Positions 8,904 to 17,675 are shown, counted from the first letter of the stretch. The stretch: 64,000 nt of DNA from Duodenibacillus intestinigallinarum (GCA_019117105.1 DXAH01000047.1:84302-148301), one strand, 5' to 3'. Numbers and translations are program-made. The notes: generated from the sequence alone by a model not told the origin.

Positions 8904-9233
8904 ATGAGTCTTCCCCCGAAAAACTCCACACAAAACGCCATCGCAGCAGCCGTCTGTGCGGCTATCGTGGTAGTTGCCTGCGTTCCAATTGCGGCTTTCT
9001 TTGCTACGTTCGGTGATTCGTACAACCAAAGAGCCTTAATTTATTGCGTGATTTTGCTTTGGGGGGTTGCCGGTGCCGTTGCTATTTTTTCGTTGACCTG
9101 GCGCAATATGAGCAAAAAAGTGACGGCTGGGTTGATGATTAAGTGGATAGTGAGCGCCTTTTTATGGCCGCTGCTGCTGTTGTCCTGGTTGGTTGTCGGA
9201 AGAAAACGCCGAAAGGATGAACAGACAAAGTAA
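8904..9233 (+). CDS. Small membrane protein of unknown function
   Basis: The 109-residue protein has three likely transmembrane helices: about residues 13-34 (AIAAAVCAAIVVVACVPIAA), 45-65 (LIYCVILLWGVAGAVAIFSL) and 77-99 (GLMIKWIVSAFLWPLLLLSW). It ends in a very basic tail, GRKRRKDEQTK, consistent with a cytoplasmic C terminus. The gene is divergent from mnmE and convergent with thiC, bounded by a hairpin downstream. I do not recognise the family. Composition is ordinary for the region. No function is proposed. Confidence 0.7.
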   Translation: MSLPPKNSTQNAIAAAVCAAIVVVACVPIAAFFATFGDSYNQRALIYCVILLWGVAGAVAIFSLTWRNMSKKVTAGLMIKWIVSAFLWPLLLLSWLVVGRKRRKDEQTK

Positions 9234-9270
9234 GCCCGAAAAGAGAAGCCTGAACTTCATCTTTCCGGGC
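9234..9270. terminator. Hairpin terminator between the small membrane protein and thiC
   Basis: Arms GCCCGAAAAG (9234-9243) and CTTTCCGGGC (9261-9270) pair with one mismatch, starting immediately after the TAA of the upstream gene. It separates two convergent genes. Only a short T-rich tail follows, so strength is uncertain. Confidence 0.55.
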
Positions 9271-9285
9271 ATTTGTTTGGTCAAG

Positions 9286-10932
9286 TTAATCGTCAAACAG
9301 ATCGCGAGCGAGTTTCATTGGGCAGAAGCCGGGACCGCACATGCTGCAGAAATGCGCGTCTCGACCTCCTGAGCCTCTGAGGGTTTCGTCATGCATACTG
9401 GCTGCTCGAGCAGGATCTACTGACAGATTGAACTGATCATTCCAGCGGAATTCAAAACGTGCTGCACTCATCATCAAATCGCGAATTGTCGCGCCGGGAA
9501 TGCCTTTGGCAATGTCGGCGGCGTGCGCTGCAATGCGGAAGACTGCAAGACCTTCTCTGACATCGTCGGCATCGGGAAGACCGAGATGTTCTTTCGGTGT
9601 GACGTAGCAAAGCATGGCGGTTCCGTGCGAGCCGATGATGGCCCCGCCGATGGCTGCCGTGACATGGTCGTAACCCGCACCGCAGTCGGTCACCAGCGGT
9701 CCAAGGGTATAGAACGGAGCGCCGTCACACAGCTTTTCTTCTTTGATCTGATTCAAGGCAATGCCGTTGAGCGGAATGTGACCGGGCCCTTCAATCATGA
9801 CTTGAACGTCACGCTTGCCGGCAGCCCGGTTCAGTTCGCCGAGCGTCTGGAGTTCTGCAAACTGTGCAGCATCGTTGCCGTCGTGAAGACTTCCCGACCG
9901 CAGGCCGTCACCGAGTGAGAGCGTGATGTCGTAACGCGCGGCAATATCAAGAATTTCATCGAAGTGGTCATACAGGAAATTCTCTTTGCCATGCTTGCGC
10001 ATCCAAACAGTGATCAAACCGCCGCCGCGCGAGACAATGCCGGTCAGACGAGAACGTGTCAGCTCGACGTGCGCATTCAATAGTCCTGCGTGGATAGTCA
10101 TGTAGTCGACGCCTTGCTCAGCTTGGTCAATCATGACTTCTTTGAAAATTTCCCAGGACATCTGCTCGGGCTTGCCTCCGGCACGTTCCAGTGTTTCATA
10201 GAGAGGCACTGTTCCAACAGGGACGGGAGAGTGCCTGAGAATCATTTCTCGAGTCTGGATGATGGATTTTCCGGTAGAAAGATCCATCACGGTATCTGCT
10301 CCGCACAGCAAAGATTCTTTAAGTTTATCGAGCTCTTCGTGCCAATCCTTTGAGGATGAGGATGTTCCGATGTTGGCATTCACTTTGGTCGAGAAGTGTT
10401 TGCCGATGACCATTGGTTCACATTCAGGGTGCTTGAAGTTACACGGAATGACGGCTTGTCTGGTGGCCACCAACTCGCGAACCTTCTCCGGTGTGAACAG
10501 AGGAGCATCGAGTGCGGGAGACAGCAGTTTGATCAACTTTTCGTTGCCTAAAGCATCCACTTCTGTTTTGAGATGTTGGCGGCAGAGATTTTCACGTGTG
10601 GCGACATATGCCATCTCCGGAGTCACTATGCCTGCGCGTGCGGCGGCCAATTGAGTCGGAGTGCCGGGAAGCGGACGCTGGCGTTTTATTGGAGTTTCAT
10701 TTTTTCCGTTTTCTCCAAAGGGGCCGGTGACATCCGTGAGGTAAACGGAAGGCTGCGGATGTCCTCCGAATGCTTGAGGAGTCGGACTCAGGCGAATGCG
10801 TCGAAAGGGAACTTTTTCTCCTGTGACAGACACATCGTAAAAGCGCTCTCCGGCAAGACGTCCCTGAAAAAGGAGATCCTTTCCTGAGTTATGAGGTGAT
10901 TGGATCGAAATAGTGGTGCTTGTGGTTGTCAT
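9286..10932 (-). CDS. thiC: Phosphomethylpyrimidine synthase ThiC (short form)
   Basis: Radical-SAM enzyme converting aminoimidazole ribotide to HMP-phosphate for thiamin synthesis. The C-terminal cluster-binding motif CSMCGPGFC (CxxCxxxxC) is intact, as are KVNANIGTSS, GADTVMDLSTG, SPVPVGTVPLYE, IEGPGHIPLN and CYVTPKEHLGLP. Start at 10932 (MTTTSTTISIQSPHNSGKD) is preferred over GTG at 10980. At 548 residues it is shorter than typical proteobacterial ThiC (about 630); it lacks the long insert before GIVTPEM and about 35 C-terminal residues, ending KLARDLFDD. No TPP riboswitch signature was found upstream and no other thi genes are nearby. Confidence 0.94.
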   Translation of the reverse strand: MTTTSTTISIQSPHNSGKDLLFQGRLAGERFYDVSVTGEKVPFRRIRLSPTPQAFGGHPQPSVYLTDVTGPFGENGKNETPIKRQRPLPGTPTQLAAARAGIVTPEMAYVATRENLCRQHLKTEVDALGNEKLIKLLSPALDAPLFTPEKVRELVATRQAVIPCNFKHPECEPMVIGKHFSTKVNANIGTSSSSKDWHEELDKLKESLLCGADTVMDLSTGKSIIQTREMILRHSPVPVGTVPLYETLERAGGKPEQMSWEIFKEVMIDQAEQGVDYMTIHAGLLNAHVELTRSRLTGIVSRGGGLITVWMRKHGKENFLYDHFDEILDIAARYDITLSLGDGLRSGSLHDGNDAAQFAELQTLGELNRAAGKRDVQVMIEGPGHIPLNGIALNQIKEEKLCDGAPFYTLGPLVTDCGAGYDHVTAAIGGAIIGSHGTAMLCYVTPKEHLGLPDADDVREGLAVFRIAAHAADIAKGIPGATIRDLMMSAARFEFRWNDQFNLSVDPARAASMHDETLRGSGGRDAHFCSMCGPGFCPMKLARDLFDD

Positions 10933-11107
10933 GCGTACACCCGGAAGACGATGAAGATTTGAAAAGAAAGGTAGGGTCACACAATTTAGCTGAAAAACAC
11001 ACTGCTTAGCTTGTTTAACACAGAAAGATGTTTGGTGGCCTTTAAATTTAATCTAATATATTGATTTTAAAGGAAAAAATATTGTGTAGGTGGATCTATA
11101 GGACACA

Positions 11108-11123
11108 TGTTTCACGTGAAACA
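11108..11123. promoter_or_regulatory. parS site 1
   Basis: The sequence TGTTTCACGTGAAACA is the perfect 16-bp consensus recognised by chromosomal ParB (Spo0J) proteins. It is the first of five identical copies and lies on the thiC side. The cognate parA-parB genes are 4-5 kb downstream. Confidence 0.95.
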
Positions 11124-11263
11124 TGGTGGAGATGACAAGGAAAGGATCTAAATTTTTTTAAGAAACAAAATGCGGTTGTCGTATGAAGTAAGTTTTGATA
11201 TTGAGTGGAAGACTGAAATAGTTTTGATTTCAAAATAAGGAGGATGAGTTTGTTTAGGAAGGA

Positions 11264-11279
11264 TGTTTCACGTGAAACA
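11264..11279. promoter_or_regulatory. parS site 2
   Basis: Second exact copy of TGTTTCACGTGAAACA, 156 bp from site 1. Flanks differ from those of the other copies, so this is a set of independent binding sites and not a duplicated block. Confidence 0.95.
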
Positions 11280-11474
11280 TATCCTTGAAGTAACAATGAC
11301 TAGAAAACAGATTGTTTAGTGTGACGTATTGCTAAGAAGAAATGCGCTTACAAACTGGCACAGTAATTTATGGATTGCAAGAGAGAGATATTTTCAGGTG
11401 TGATTGCAGGTGTAGGAAAAAATAAGAGAGTCAATGATGATGGAGTGAGTGGTGAGAGAGGTGAGTCATTAGAT

Positions 11475-11490
11475 TGTTTCACGTGAAACA
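11475..11490. promoter_or_regulatory. parS site 3
   Basis: Third exact copy of TGTTTCACGTGAAACA, 211 bp from site 2, the widest spacing in the array. Confidence 0.95.
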
Positions 11491-11605
11491 TCTCTGGTAG
11501 TGAAGGTTGATGATGTAGAAGGTTGAAGTGGTCTGTATTGACATTAAAAAAAGTTAAAACCAAAGTTGGTGATTGTGATTTTTGAGAGATTTAGGATTTT
11601 GCGAA

Positions 11606-11621
11606 TGTTTCACGTGAAACA
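11606..11621. promoter_or_regulatory. parS site 4
   Basis: Fourth exact copy of TGTTTCACGTGAAACA, 131 bp from site 3, followed directly by an A-rich run. Confidence 0.95.
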
Positions 11622-11711
11622 AAAAAAGATAAAGAGACTGCGCGATACGGTGTTAAAAATAGAGGAAGTGAAATGCACCATCTAAATAAAACGAGGAGAG
11701 AGCTGGAGGGG

Positions 11712-11727
11712 TGTTTCACGTGAAACA
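11712..11727. promoter_or_regulatory. parS site 5
   Basis: Fifth exact copy of TGTTTCACGTGAAACA, 106 bp from site 4 and about 235 bp before the mnmG start. ParB spreading from here could affect mnmG transcription. Confidence 0.95.
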
Positions 11728-11960
11728 TTCAAGAGGTGAAAAAAAGGTGAGATGAAGTGGAGGATAGAAAAGAAAGTTTGGTTTAAGACAAGAAAATCGT
11801 AAAAAAATTAATCTGATGAGATGGATGAAAAGTAGAATTTCGACTGGCAAAAAAAATCTGTATTGCTAAAAGTTTTGGTCGACAATCTTTTCTGTGATAT
11901 GCACGCTTAAAGATGCCTTTGAAAAAGGTAAATTGATAGAAGTTGGTGCACTCCTTAAAA

Positions 11961-13862
11961 ATGAATTACCCGGATTTATTTGATGTTGTGGTGGTTGGTT
12001 GTGGTCACGCCGGTGCTGAGGCTGCTTTAGCTTCAGCAAGAATGGGGGCGAAAACACTTCTGATCACACACAATATGGATACTATCGGACAGTTGTCGTG
12101 TAACCCGTCTATTGGAGGCATCGGTAAAGGTCACCTAGTTAAAGAGGTTGACGCAATGGGTGGCGCAATGGGGGTCGTGACTGATGCCGCAGGTATTCAG
12201 TTTCGAATTTTGAATCGATCGAAAGGTCCTGCAGTCCGAGCAACACGCGCTCAGATTGATCGAAATCTGTACCGCGTAGCGATGCGTAGTCGCATTGAGA
12301 ATCAGCCTAATCTCTTTGTTTTCCAAATGGCTGCTGACGATTTGATTGTGGAAAACAATCGAGTTTGTGGGGTAGTGAGCAAAACAGGATGTCGATTCTC
12401 TGCAAAGAGTGTTGTAATTTGCAGTGGAACATTTTTAAATGGTCTGGTTCATATAGGTCTGGATCATTTTTCTGCCGGACGTGCAGGGGATCCTCCATCC
12501 ATTAAATTAGCAGAACGATTGATTGATCTGGGTCTTCCTAAAGGGCGTCTGAAGACTGGAACTCCTGCTCGAATTGATGGAAGATCCATCGATTTTTCAA
12601 AATGCAAAGAACAACCGGGGGATTTAAATCCTGTTCCATTCTTTTCGTTAATGGAGCCCGGAATTGAGCATCCTCGGCAGGTTCCGTGCTGGATTACTCA
12701 CACGAACGAGAAAATGCACGACATCATTCGTAGAAATTTAGATCGTTCACCGATGTATTCCGGAATTATCGAAGGCATTGGTCCTCGTTATTGCCCTTCT
12801 ATCGAAGATAAGGTTCAACGGTTCAAAGATAAGGATAGTCACCAGGTCTTTTTGGAGCCTGAGGGACTGTCGACAAACGAGTTCTATCCGAACGGTATCT
12901 CAACTTCTCTTCCGTTTGATGTTCAGTTGGAGATAATCCATTGCATTCCTGGTTTGGAGAATGCGTATCTGCTTAGACCGGGGTATGCCATTGAGTACGA
13001 TTTTTACGATCCGCGAGAATTGAAGAGAACCTTTGAATGCAAGCGAATTGAAAATTTGTACTTTGCTGGTCAGATCAACGGTACGACCGGGTACGAAGAG
13101 GCTGCAGCTCAAGGTCTTTTGGCCGGCATTAACGCGGCGGCTCGAGCTCTTGAAAAGGAAGAATGGACGCCGAGACGCGATGAGGCTTATCTTGGTGTAA
13201 TGATCGACGATTTGACAACGCGAGGCGTCACGGAACCGTATCGTATGTTCACGAGTCGCGCAGAATATCGCTTGAGCTTGCGTGAAGATAATGCCGATGC
13301 GAGACTAGCTGAAACGGCACACAGATTGGGAGTTCTTAGTGATGAAAAATTCGATCGCTACATGAGAAAAAAGGAGGCGGTTGAAACAGAACTGTCTCGT
13401 CTGAAGACTACCTGGGTCAATCCTAAAGTGATCGAAGCAGCAGAGGCCCAACGAGTGTTGGGGACCGGTATCGAACGCGAATATAACTTGGCGGCCCTAT
13501 TGTCTCGTCCGAATGTATCTTACGGCACGCTCATGTCTCTAAAGAAACAAAGCGGAGAGATGGTGAGTGAAACGCCTCTGACGGACGAAAGTCAGATTGA
13601 ACAAATCGAGATCGCATTGAAGTACAAGGGGTATATCGAACGTCAAAAAGAAGAGGTGCAGAAAACGTTGGCACACGAAGAAATGGTTATGCCTTCTGAT
13701 CTTGATTACGATAAAGTAATTGGATTGTCGTTCGAAGTACGTCAAAAACTCAAGGCTGTCCGTCCTGAAACCTTGGGGCAGGCATCCAGAATTTCTGGTG
13801 TGACTCCGGCTGCAGTTTCTTTGCTTCTTGTGTATTTGAAACGTCTCAAGTGGGGTAACTAA
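11961..13862 (+). CDS. mnmG: tRNA uridine-5-carboxymethylaminomethyl(34) synthesis protein MnmG
   Basis: FAD-dependent partner of MnmE in wobble-uridine modification. The protein is 633 residues from ATG 11961 (MNYPDLFDVVVVGCGHAGAE); an upstream TTG at 11943 is not supported by the family. The dinucleotide fold has GCGHAG where most homologues have GGGHAG. Other signatures are CNPSIGGIGKGHLVKE and DALGGAMG-like DAMGGAMG, GTFLNGL and RPGYAIEYD. The 5' half is more AT-rich than the flanking conserved genes, continuing the low-GC tract upstream. rsmG follows after 2 bp, so the two are one operon. Confidence 0.97.
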   Translation: MNYPDLFDVVVVGCGHAGAEAALASARMGAKTLLITHNMDTIGQLSCNPSIGGIGKGHLVKEVDAMGGAMGVVTDAAGIQFRILNRSKGPAVRATRAQIDRNLYRVAMRSRIENQPNLFVFQMAADDLIVENNRVCGVVSKTGCRFSAKSVVICSGTFLNGLVHIGLDHFSAGRAGDPPSIKLAERLIDLGLPKGRLKTGTPARIDGRSIDFSKCKEQPGDLNPVPFFSLMEPGIEHPRQVPCWITHTNEKMHDIIRRNLDRSPMYSGIIEGIGPRYCPSIEDKVQRFKDKDSHQVFLEPEGLSTNEFYPNGISTSLPFDVQLEIIHCIPGLENAYLLRPGYAIEYDFYDPRELKRTFECKRIENLYFAGQINGTTGYEEAAAQGLLAGINAAARALEKEEWTPRRDEAYLGVMIDDLTTRGVTEPYRMFTSRAEYRLSLREDNADARLAETAHRLGVLSDEKFDRYMRKKEAVETELSRLKTTWVNPKVIEAAEAQRVLGTGIEREYNLAALLSRPNVSYGTLMSLKKQSGEMVSETPLTDESQIEQIEIALKYKGYIERQKEEVQKTLAHEEMVMPSDLDYDKVIGLSFEVRQKLKAVRPETLGQASRISGVTPAAVSLLLVYLKRLKWGN

Positions 13863-13864
13863 AC

Positions 13865-14518
13865 GTGGCGTTGGACTTTCAAGCTTCAGAAATCCAAGCA
13901 AAGGTGCGCGATGAAATTCAGTTGGAACTGACAGAAGATCAGGCTGAAAAATTGGCTCGTTTTTCATCGCTTTTGTTGCGTTGGAATAATGCGTACAACT
14001 TGACGAGCATTAAGAATCCAGAAGATGTGGTACGACTGCACATTGCTGATTCTCTGACACTTGTCCAGCACTTTTCCGATTTGGTCGGAGATGTGAAAAA
14101 TGTTTTGGACGTCGGCAGCGGAGGTGGCCTTCCTGCAATTCCATTGGCGATCATGCGCCCTGATCTGCGGATCACAATGGTAGACGCTGTTCAAAAGAAA
14201 ACGCTTTTTCAGAAGCAGGCTTGTGTAACGTGTCGCCTTTCTAATGTGGAACCGATCCATGCTCGTATCGAAACACTGAAGAGTAAAACGTTTGAAGTGG
14301 TGACCAGCCGTGCGTTTGCATCGCTAAAAGATATGGTGGAACTAACGCGCGACGTTCTTGCAGAAGACGGACGTTGGCTTGCAATGAAAGGTAAGTTTCC
14401 TGAGCAAGAAATCGAAGAGTTGCCGCCCGACGTTGAAGTCGAAAAAAAACAGCTTTTAACTCTGGAAAAGGGAAAAATTGAACGTGTTTTAATTGTCCTC
14501 AAGCGTAAGGTTGCTTGA
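13865..14518 (+). CDS. rsmG: 16S rRNA (guanine(527)-N(7))-methyltransferase RsmG
   Basis: SAM-dependent methyltransferase making m7G527 in 16S rRNA. It has 217 residues with a GTG start two bases after the mnmG stop. Motifs are the N-terminal LLRWNNAYNLTSIKNPEDV, IADSLTLVQHF, and the SAM-binding loop VLDVGSGGGLPAIPLAI, followed by VTSRAFASLKDMVEL. The mnmG-rsmG-parA-parB order is conserved near many bacterial origins; here one gene is inserted before parA. Confidence 0.96.
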   Translation: MALDFQASEIQAKVRDEIQLELTEDQAEKLARFSSLLLRWNNAYNLTSIKNPEDVVRLHIADSLTLVQHFSDLVGDVKNVLDVGSGGGLPAIPLAIMRPDLRITMVDAVQKKTLFQKQACVTCRLSNVEPIHARIETLKSKTFEVVTSRAFASLKDMVELTRDVLAEDGRWLAMKGKFPEQEIEELPPDVEVEKKQLLTLEKGKIERVLIVLKRKVA

Positions 14519-14653
14519 AGTTCTTAAATTTGAGGTGATTTAAACGCGATTTGAGTTGAAGGACTCAAAAATTCCTTTGAAATCAATGGGGAATCATCTA
14601 ATTGTCATATGAGAAAGCTATATCAAGCAATTTTCAGGACTCTGAACTAAAAA

Positions 14654-15310
14654 ATGATCATGCTTGAATCTGAAATTGCCAATTTGTACACGGCAGCCAT
14701 TATGGTCTTCGCGGCTTTGGTTCCTGTGCTCAATCCCTTTGGTGGTGCGATGTTTTTTCTGACGCTTACCAACGGAGTGGATCCTCATGTGCGCAGTGCT
14801 ATGGCCAATCGCATTGGTTTGTATTCGCTGATCGTGTTGGTGGTGTGTTTGTTTGCCGGAAACATCATTTTGAACTTCTTCGGAATTTCGATCGGTGTTT
14901 TGAGGATGGCCGGAGGAATTGTGCTCTTTAGCGCCGGTTGGCAGGCGTTGAATGCGCCGGCACAAGAAGACGGAGCGCCTTCCGGACAACCTAAGAGTGC
15001 GCGGGCTCTCTCGACGATGGCTTTTTATCCGTTTACGTTGCCGTTGACAACCGGCCCGGGGGCCATTTCCGTTGCCGTAGCCCTCGGTGCGACTCCTTAT
15101 GAGGATGTTGGTCAGTTGGTCGGCACTTTGTTGGGGCTTGGTCTGAGCATTGCTCTGGTGTGGGTGTGTTACCGCTATTGCGACAGAATCACACGAGCCA
15201 TTGGTGCAGCCGGGTCCGACGCGTTGGCAAGAATTTTCTCGTTTATTTTGATTTGTCTTGGTGTCTCCACGTTCTGGGCCGGATTTTCAGAATTGTGGGC
15301 ACAACTTTAA
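14654..15310 (+). CDS. MarC family integral membrane protein
   Basis: The 218-residue protein belongs to the MarC/UPF0056 family of six-helix membrane proteins of unclear function. Visible family features are LVPVLNPFGGAMFFLTLT in the first helix, RMAGGIVLFSAGWQAL, and AFYPFTLPLTTGPGAIS. The start at 14654 is ATG; a second in-frame ATG at 14660 is equally possible. It sits between rsmG and parA with a 135-bp gap upstream, so it may have its own promoter. The older link to multiple antibiotic resistance is not well supported for this family, so no specific role is assigned. Confidence 0.87.
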   Translation: MIMLESEIANLYTAAIMVFAALVPVLNPFGGAMFFLTLTNGVDPHVRSAMANRIGLYSLIVLVVCLFAGNIILNFFGISIGVLRMAGGIVLFSAGWQALNAPAQEDGAPSGQPKSARALSTMAFYPFTLPLTTGPGAISVAVALGATPYEDVGQLVGTLLGLGLSIALVWVCYRYCDRITRAIGAAGSDALARIFSFILICLGVSTFWAGFSELWAQL

Positions 15311-15352
15311 GCGCTTTGATGCGCAAATAAGATTACGGAGCATAAAAAGAAG

Positions 15353-16147
15353 ATGGCTTATATCTTTTGCATCGCCAATCAGAAAGGCGGCGTCGGAAAA
15401 ACAACGACTGCAGTGAATACGGCCGCCGCTTTGGCAAAAAAGCGCAAGAAAGTTTTGTTGGTGGACCTGGATGCCCAGGGGAATGCCACCACAGGATCCG
15501 GCGTAGAAAAAAGTGAGTGTGAATTCACTATTTATGATCTTTTGGTAAACAAGAAGATCAAATTCGACCAGGTCGTACAGAAGAGCGAAGTCGGTGGATA
15601 CGACGTTCTGCCTTCCAATCGCGAATTGTCGGCAGCTGAGCTTGAAATTGCTGAGATGAAAGATCGCGACAATTTGCTCAAGAATATTCTTGCCAAGGTC
15701 GAGGATCGCTACGATTTCATTTTGATCGATTGTCCTCCGTCGCTTTCGCTTATCACCGTGAATGCGTTGTGCTGTGCCATGGGGGTGATTGTCCCGATGC
15801 AGTGTGAGTACTACGCGATGGAAGGCTTGAGTGATCTGGTCGAGACGATCAATCGAGTTGTGGCCAACAAGAATCCCAACCTGAAGGTGATAGGTGTGCT
15901 GCGCGTCATGTACAGCCCGCGCATCTCGTTGCAGAACCTCGTGAGCAACGAACTGATCCAGACCTTCGGTGCCGTTGTGTTTGATACGGTGATTCCGCGT
16001 AATGTGAGTCTGGCGGAAGCACCCTCTTTCGGTAAGCCCGTGATGTACTACAAGAAGACAAGCACGGGTGCCAAAGCCTACCTTGATTTTGGACGCGAAC
16101 TAATTCGCCGCGTCAAAGATGAAGTACAAGCCGCTCAAAAGGAGTAA
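15353..16147 (+). CDS. parA: Chromosome partitioning ATPase ParA
   Basis: Deviant Walker-A ATPase of the chromosomal ParABS system. It has 264 residues. Its P-loop is NQKGGVGKTTTAVN (residues about 9-22) with both signature lysines; Walker A' is LVDLDAQGNATTG and Walker B is FILIDCPPSLS. It lacks the N-terminal HTH of plasmid ParA types, consistent with a small chromosomal (Soj-like) protein. parB starts 6 bp after the stop, and five parS sites lie 3.6-4.2 kb upstream. Confidence 0.97.
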   Translation: MAYIFCIANQKGGVGKTTTAVNTAAALAKKRKKVLLVDLDAQGNATTGSGVEKSECEFTIYDLLVNKKIKFDQVVQKSEVGGYDVLPSNRELSAAELEIAEMKDRDNLLKNILAKVEDRYDFILIDCPPSLSLITVNALCCAMGVIVPMQCEYYAMEGLSDLVETINRVVANKNPNLKVIGVLRVMYSPRISLQNLVSNELIQTFGAVVFDTVIPRNVSLAEAPSFGKPVMYYKKTSTGAKAYLDFGRELIRRVKDEVQAAQKE

Positions 16148-16153
16148 CGCGTT

Positions 16154-17080
16154 ATGCCACCTAAGAAAACCAGTCGCCTCGGTCGAGGCTTGTCATCTCT
16201 ATTGGGTGCTGAGGTGCCTGCCAACATTCCGACGCCGGCGAAGGCGAAAGCTGCTGCGGCTGCTGCACAGGAGAAAAACGAGGGTCCTGCTGTGCGAGAG
16301 ATTGAAATTGGCCAGCTCAAGGCCGGCAAGTATCAGCCGCGCACACTTATCGAACAGGAAAAACTGCAGGAGCTTAGTGACTCAATTCGTCAGCAGGGCG
16401 TAATCAGTCCGATCATCGTTCGACCGCTTGCAAGCGGTCGGTATGAGATTATCGCCGGCGAACGCCGCTACCGTGCAAGCAAGCTGGCTGGCAAAAAGAC
16501 AGTTCCCGCCATCGTTCGAGAAGTCGATGATAAGAGCGCGCTTGCCATGGCGCTTATCGAAAATATGCAGCGCGAAGATTTGAACGCTGTGGAAGAAGCC
16601 GCCGGCGTGAGCCGTCTCATAGAAGAATTCGGCTATACCCATGAGCAGGCTGCCGAGGCTATCGGTCGCAGCCGTTCTGCGACGACTAATCTGTTGCGCC
16701 TGCTGAACCTGACCGAAGCGGTCAAGCAGATGCTTGCCGATGGCAAGATTGACATGGGCCATGCTCGCGCACTTCTGGCTCTTTCGGGGGCCGAACAGAT
16801 TCAGTTGGCCAACGAGATCGTCGCTAAGGATCTGTCGGTTCGCGAAACCGAACGTCTGATAGCCCGCATGACGGATAAGGGGAATGAGAAGAAGGCCAAG
16901 GACGGTAAGAAAGAACCAAATGCAGATGATCGCATTCTTGAAGAACGCCTGGCCGAATCGATCGGTGCACCGGTACACGTTGTGTACGGAAAGAAGGGGC
17001 GTGGCAAGATCGTGATCGATTTCGCGGACCTTGACGATCTCGATGCGCTGATCGCCAAACTGGCCCCGGAGAAAATGTAA
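16154..17080 (+). CDS. parB: Chromosome partitioning protein ParB
   Basis: CTP-dependent DNA clamp that loads at parS and spreads. The 308 residues show an N-terminal Ala/Lys-rich ParA-stimulating region (SRLGRGLSSLLG), the CTP-binding domain with GRYEIIAGERRYRASK and ENMQREDLN, the HTH domain (THEQAAEAIGRSRSATTNLL, about residues 160-180) and a C-terminal dimerisation domain. It forms an operon with parA; the cognate sites are the five palindromes at 11108-11727. Confidence 0.97.
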   Translation: MPPKKTSRLGRGLSSLLGAEVPANIPTPAKAKAAAAAAQEKNEGPAVREIEIGQLKAGKYQPRTLIEQEKLQELSDSIRQQGVISPIIVRPLASGRYEIIAGERRYRASKLAGKKTVPAIVREVDDKSALAMALIENMQREDLNAVEEAAGVSRLIEEFGYTHEQAAEAIGRSRSATTNLLRLLNLTEAVKQMLADGKIDMGHARALLALSGAEQIQLANEIVAKDLSVRETERLIARMTDKGNEKKAKDGKKEPNADDRILEERLAESIGAPVHVVYGKKGRGKIVIDFADLDDLDALIAKLAPEKM

Positions 17081-17238
17081 CAGATAGGTGGCGCGTTTCT
17101 CAGAGTTTTGTTTTCGAGATGTCGAAAAAGGAGGGCGCATAACAAAACGCCTTAAGATTTGGCAAACCCGCTAAAAAACTGGCAGAATGCGCCGCCGCCT
17201 ACCTCTGTGGTGGTAAGGACTTTAAGCCCTTCAGATAC

Positions 17239-17267
17239 TTGTTAAAGAGTATGTACACACGTAAAAT
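17239..17267 (+). promoter_or_regulatory. Sigma-70 promoter for the atp operon
   Basis: TTGTTA (17239-17244) and TAAAAT (17262-17267) are separated by 17 bp, ending 32 bp before the atpI start. A second weaker candidate, TTGGCA (17159-17164) with CAGAAT (17183-17188), has an 18-bp spacer further upstream. Confidence 0.5.
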
Positions 17268-17299
17268 AGCGCCATTTAAAAAAGGGGGTTCGGCACGGT

Positions 17300-17656
17300 A
17301 TGAATCGTGAGGAATTGGTTCGTGTCGTGCTCTGGCAATTTGCAGCCATCGTCGTGACAGCGCTCGGCTCCTGGATCGGATTCGGTTCGGGGGCAGGTTT
17401 GTCTGCCATGTTCGGTGGTTTGTGTGTTGCTGTGCCCAACGCTATGTTCGCTTTGTGTTTGCTTCGAAGCATCGGAAGTAAAAAGCCGATTGCTCCGGCG
17501 CTGATACTTCTGGGCGAGCTTCTCAAGATTTTCGTAATCTGCGTGCTCTTTGCGCTGACGGCGAAGTTCTTCACAGATCTCGTCTGGCCCGCAATGCTGG
17601 CCGGCATCGTTGCCGGTGTGTTCGGCCAGATGATTTCTATCTTTATTAAACACTGA
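17300..17656 (+). CDS. atpI: ATP synthase protein I
   Basis: Small membrane protein at the head of the atp operon, implicated in assembly of the c-ring in other bacteria. The 118 residues contain four hydrophobic segments with the family pattern GSGAGLSAMFGGLCVAVPNAMFAL in the first half. It precedes atpB by 19 bp. The conserved place in the operon supports the assignment more than sequence, since AtpI is poorly conserved. Confidence 0.88.
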   Translation: MNREELVRVVLWQFAAIVVTALGSWIGFGSGAGLSAMFGGLCVAVPNAMFALCLLRSIGSKKPIAPALILLGELLKIFVICVLFALTAKFFTDLVWPAMLAGIVAGVFGQMISIFIKH

Positions 17657-17675
17657 GACCCAAAGGGATTTGGTT

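Larger units (their letters stand above)
10933..11960. other. AT-rich intergenic tract carrying the parS array
   Basis: About 1 kb without a credible gene, between divergent thiC and mnmG. Hand counts on sample 60-bp lines give about 27-32 percent GC, against over 55 percent in the atp genes. It contains five identical 16-bp parS palindromes (11108-11727) and an inverted repeat CCTTTAAA/TTTAAAGG (11039-11046, 11066-11073). No DnaA boxes were found. Short open frames here are built from the parS palindromes and have no protein-like character. Resembles the AT-rich segment upstream of mnmG that hosts oriC in some bacteria. Confidence 0.75.

Noticed and set aside
10933..11100. Possible TPP riboswitch upstream of thiC
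   Set aside because: No CUGAGA or other THI-box consensus could be found in the minus-strand leader.
11096..11296. A 66-codon minus-strand frame over two parS sites
   Set aside because: The repeated HVSRET and YVSRET peptides come from translating the parS palindrome; no ribosome-binding site or conservation.
11108..11727. The repeated 16-mers as a CRISPR-like array
   Set aside because: Repeats are short perfect palindromes with irregular 106-211 bp spacing and match the ParB site; no cas genes.
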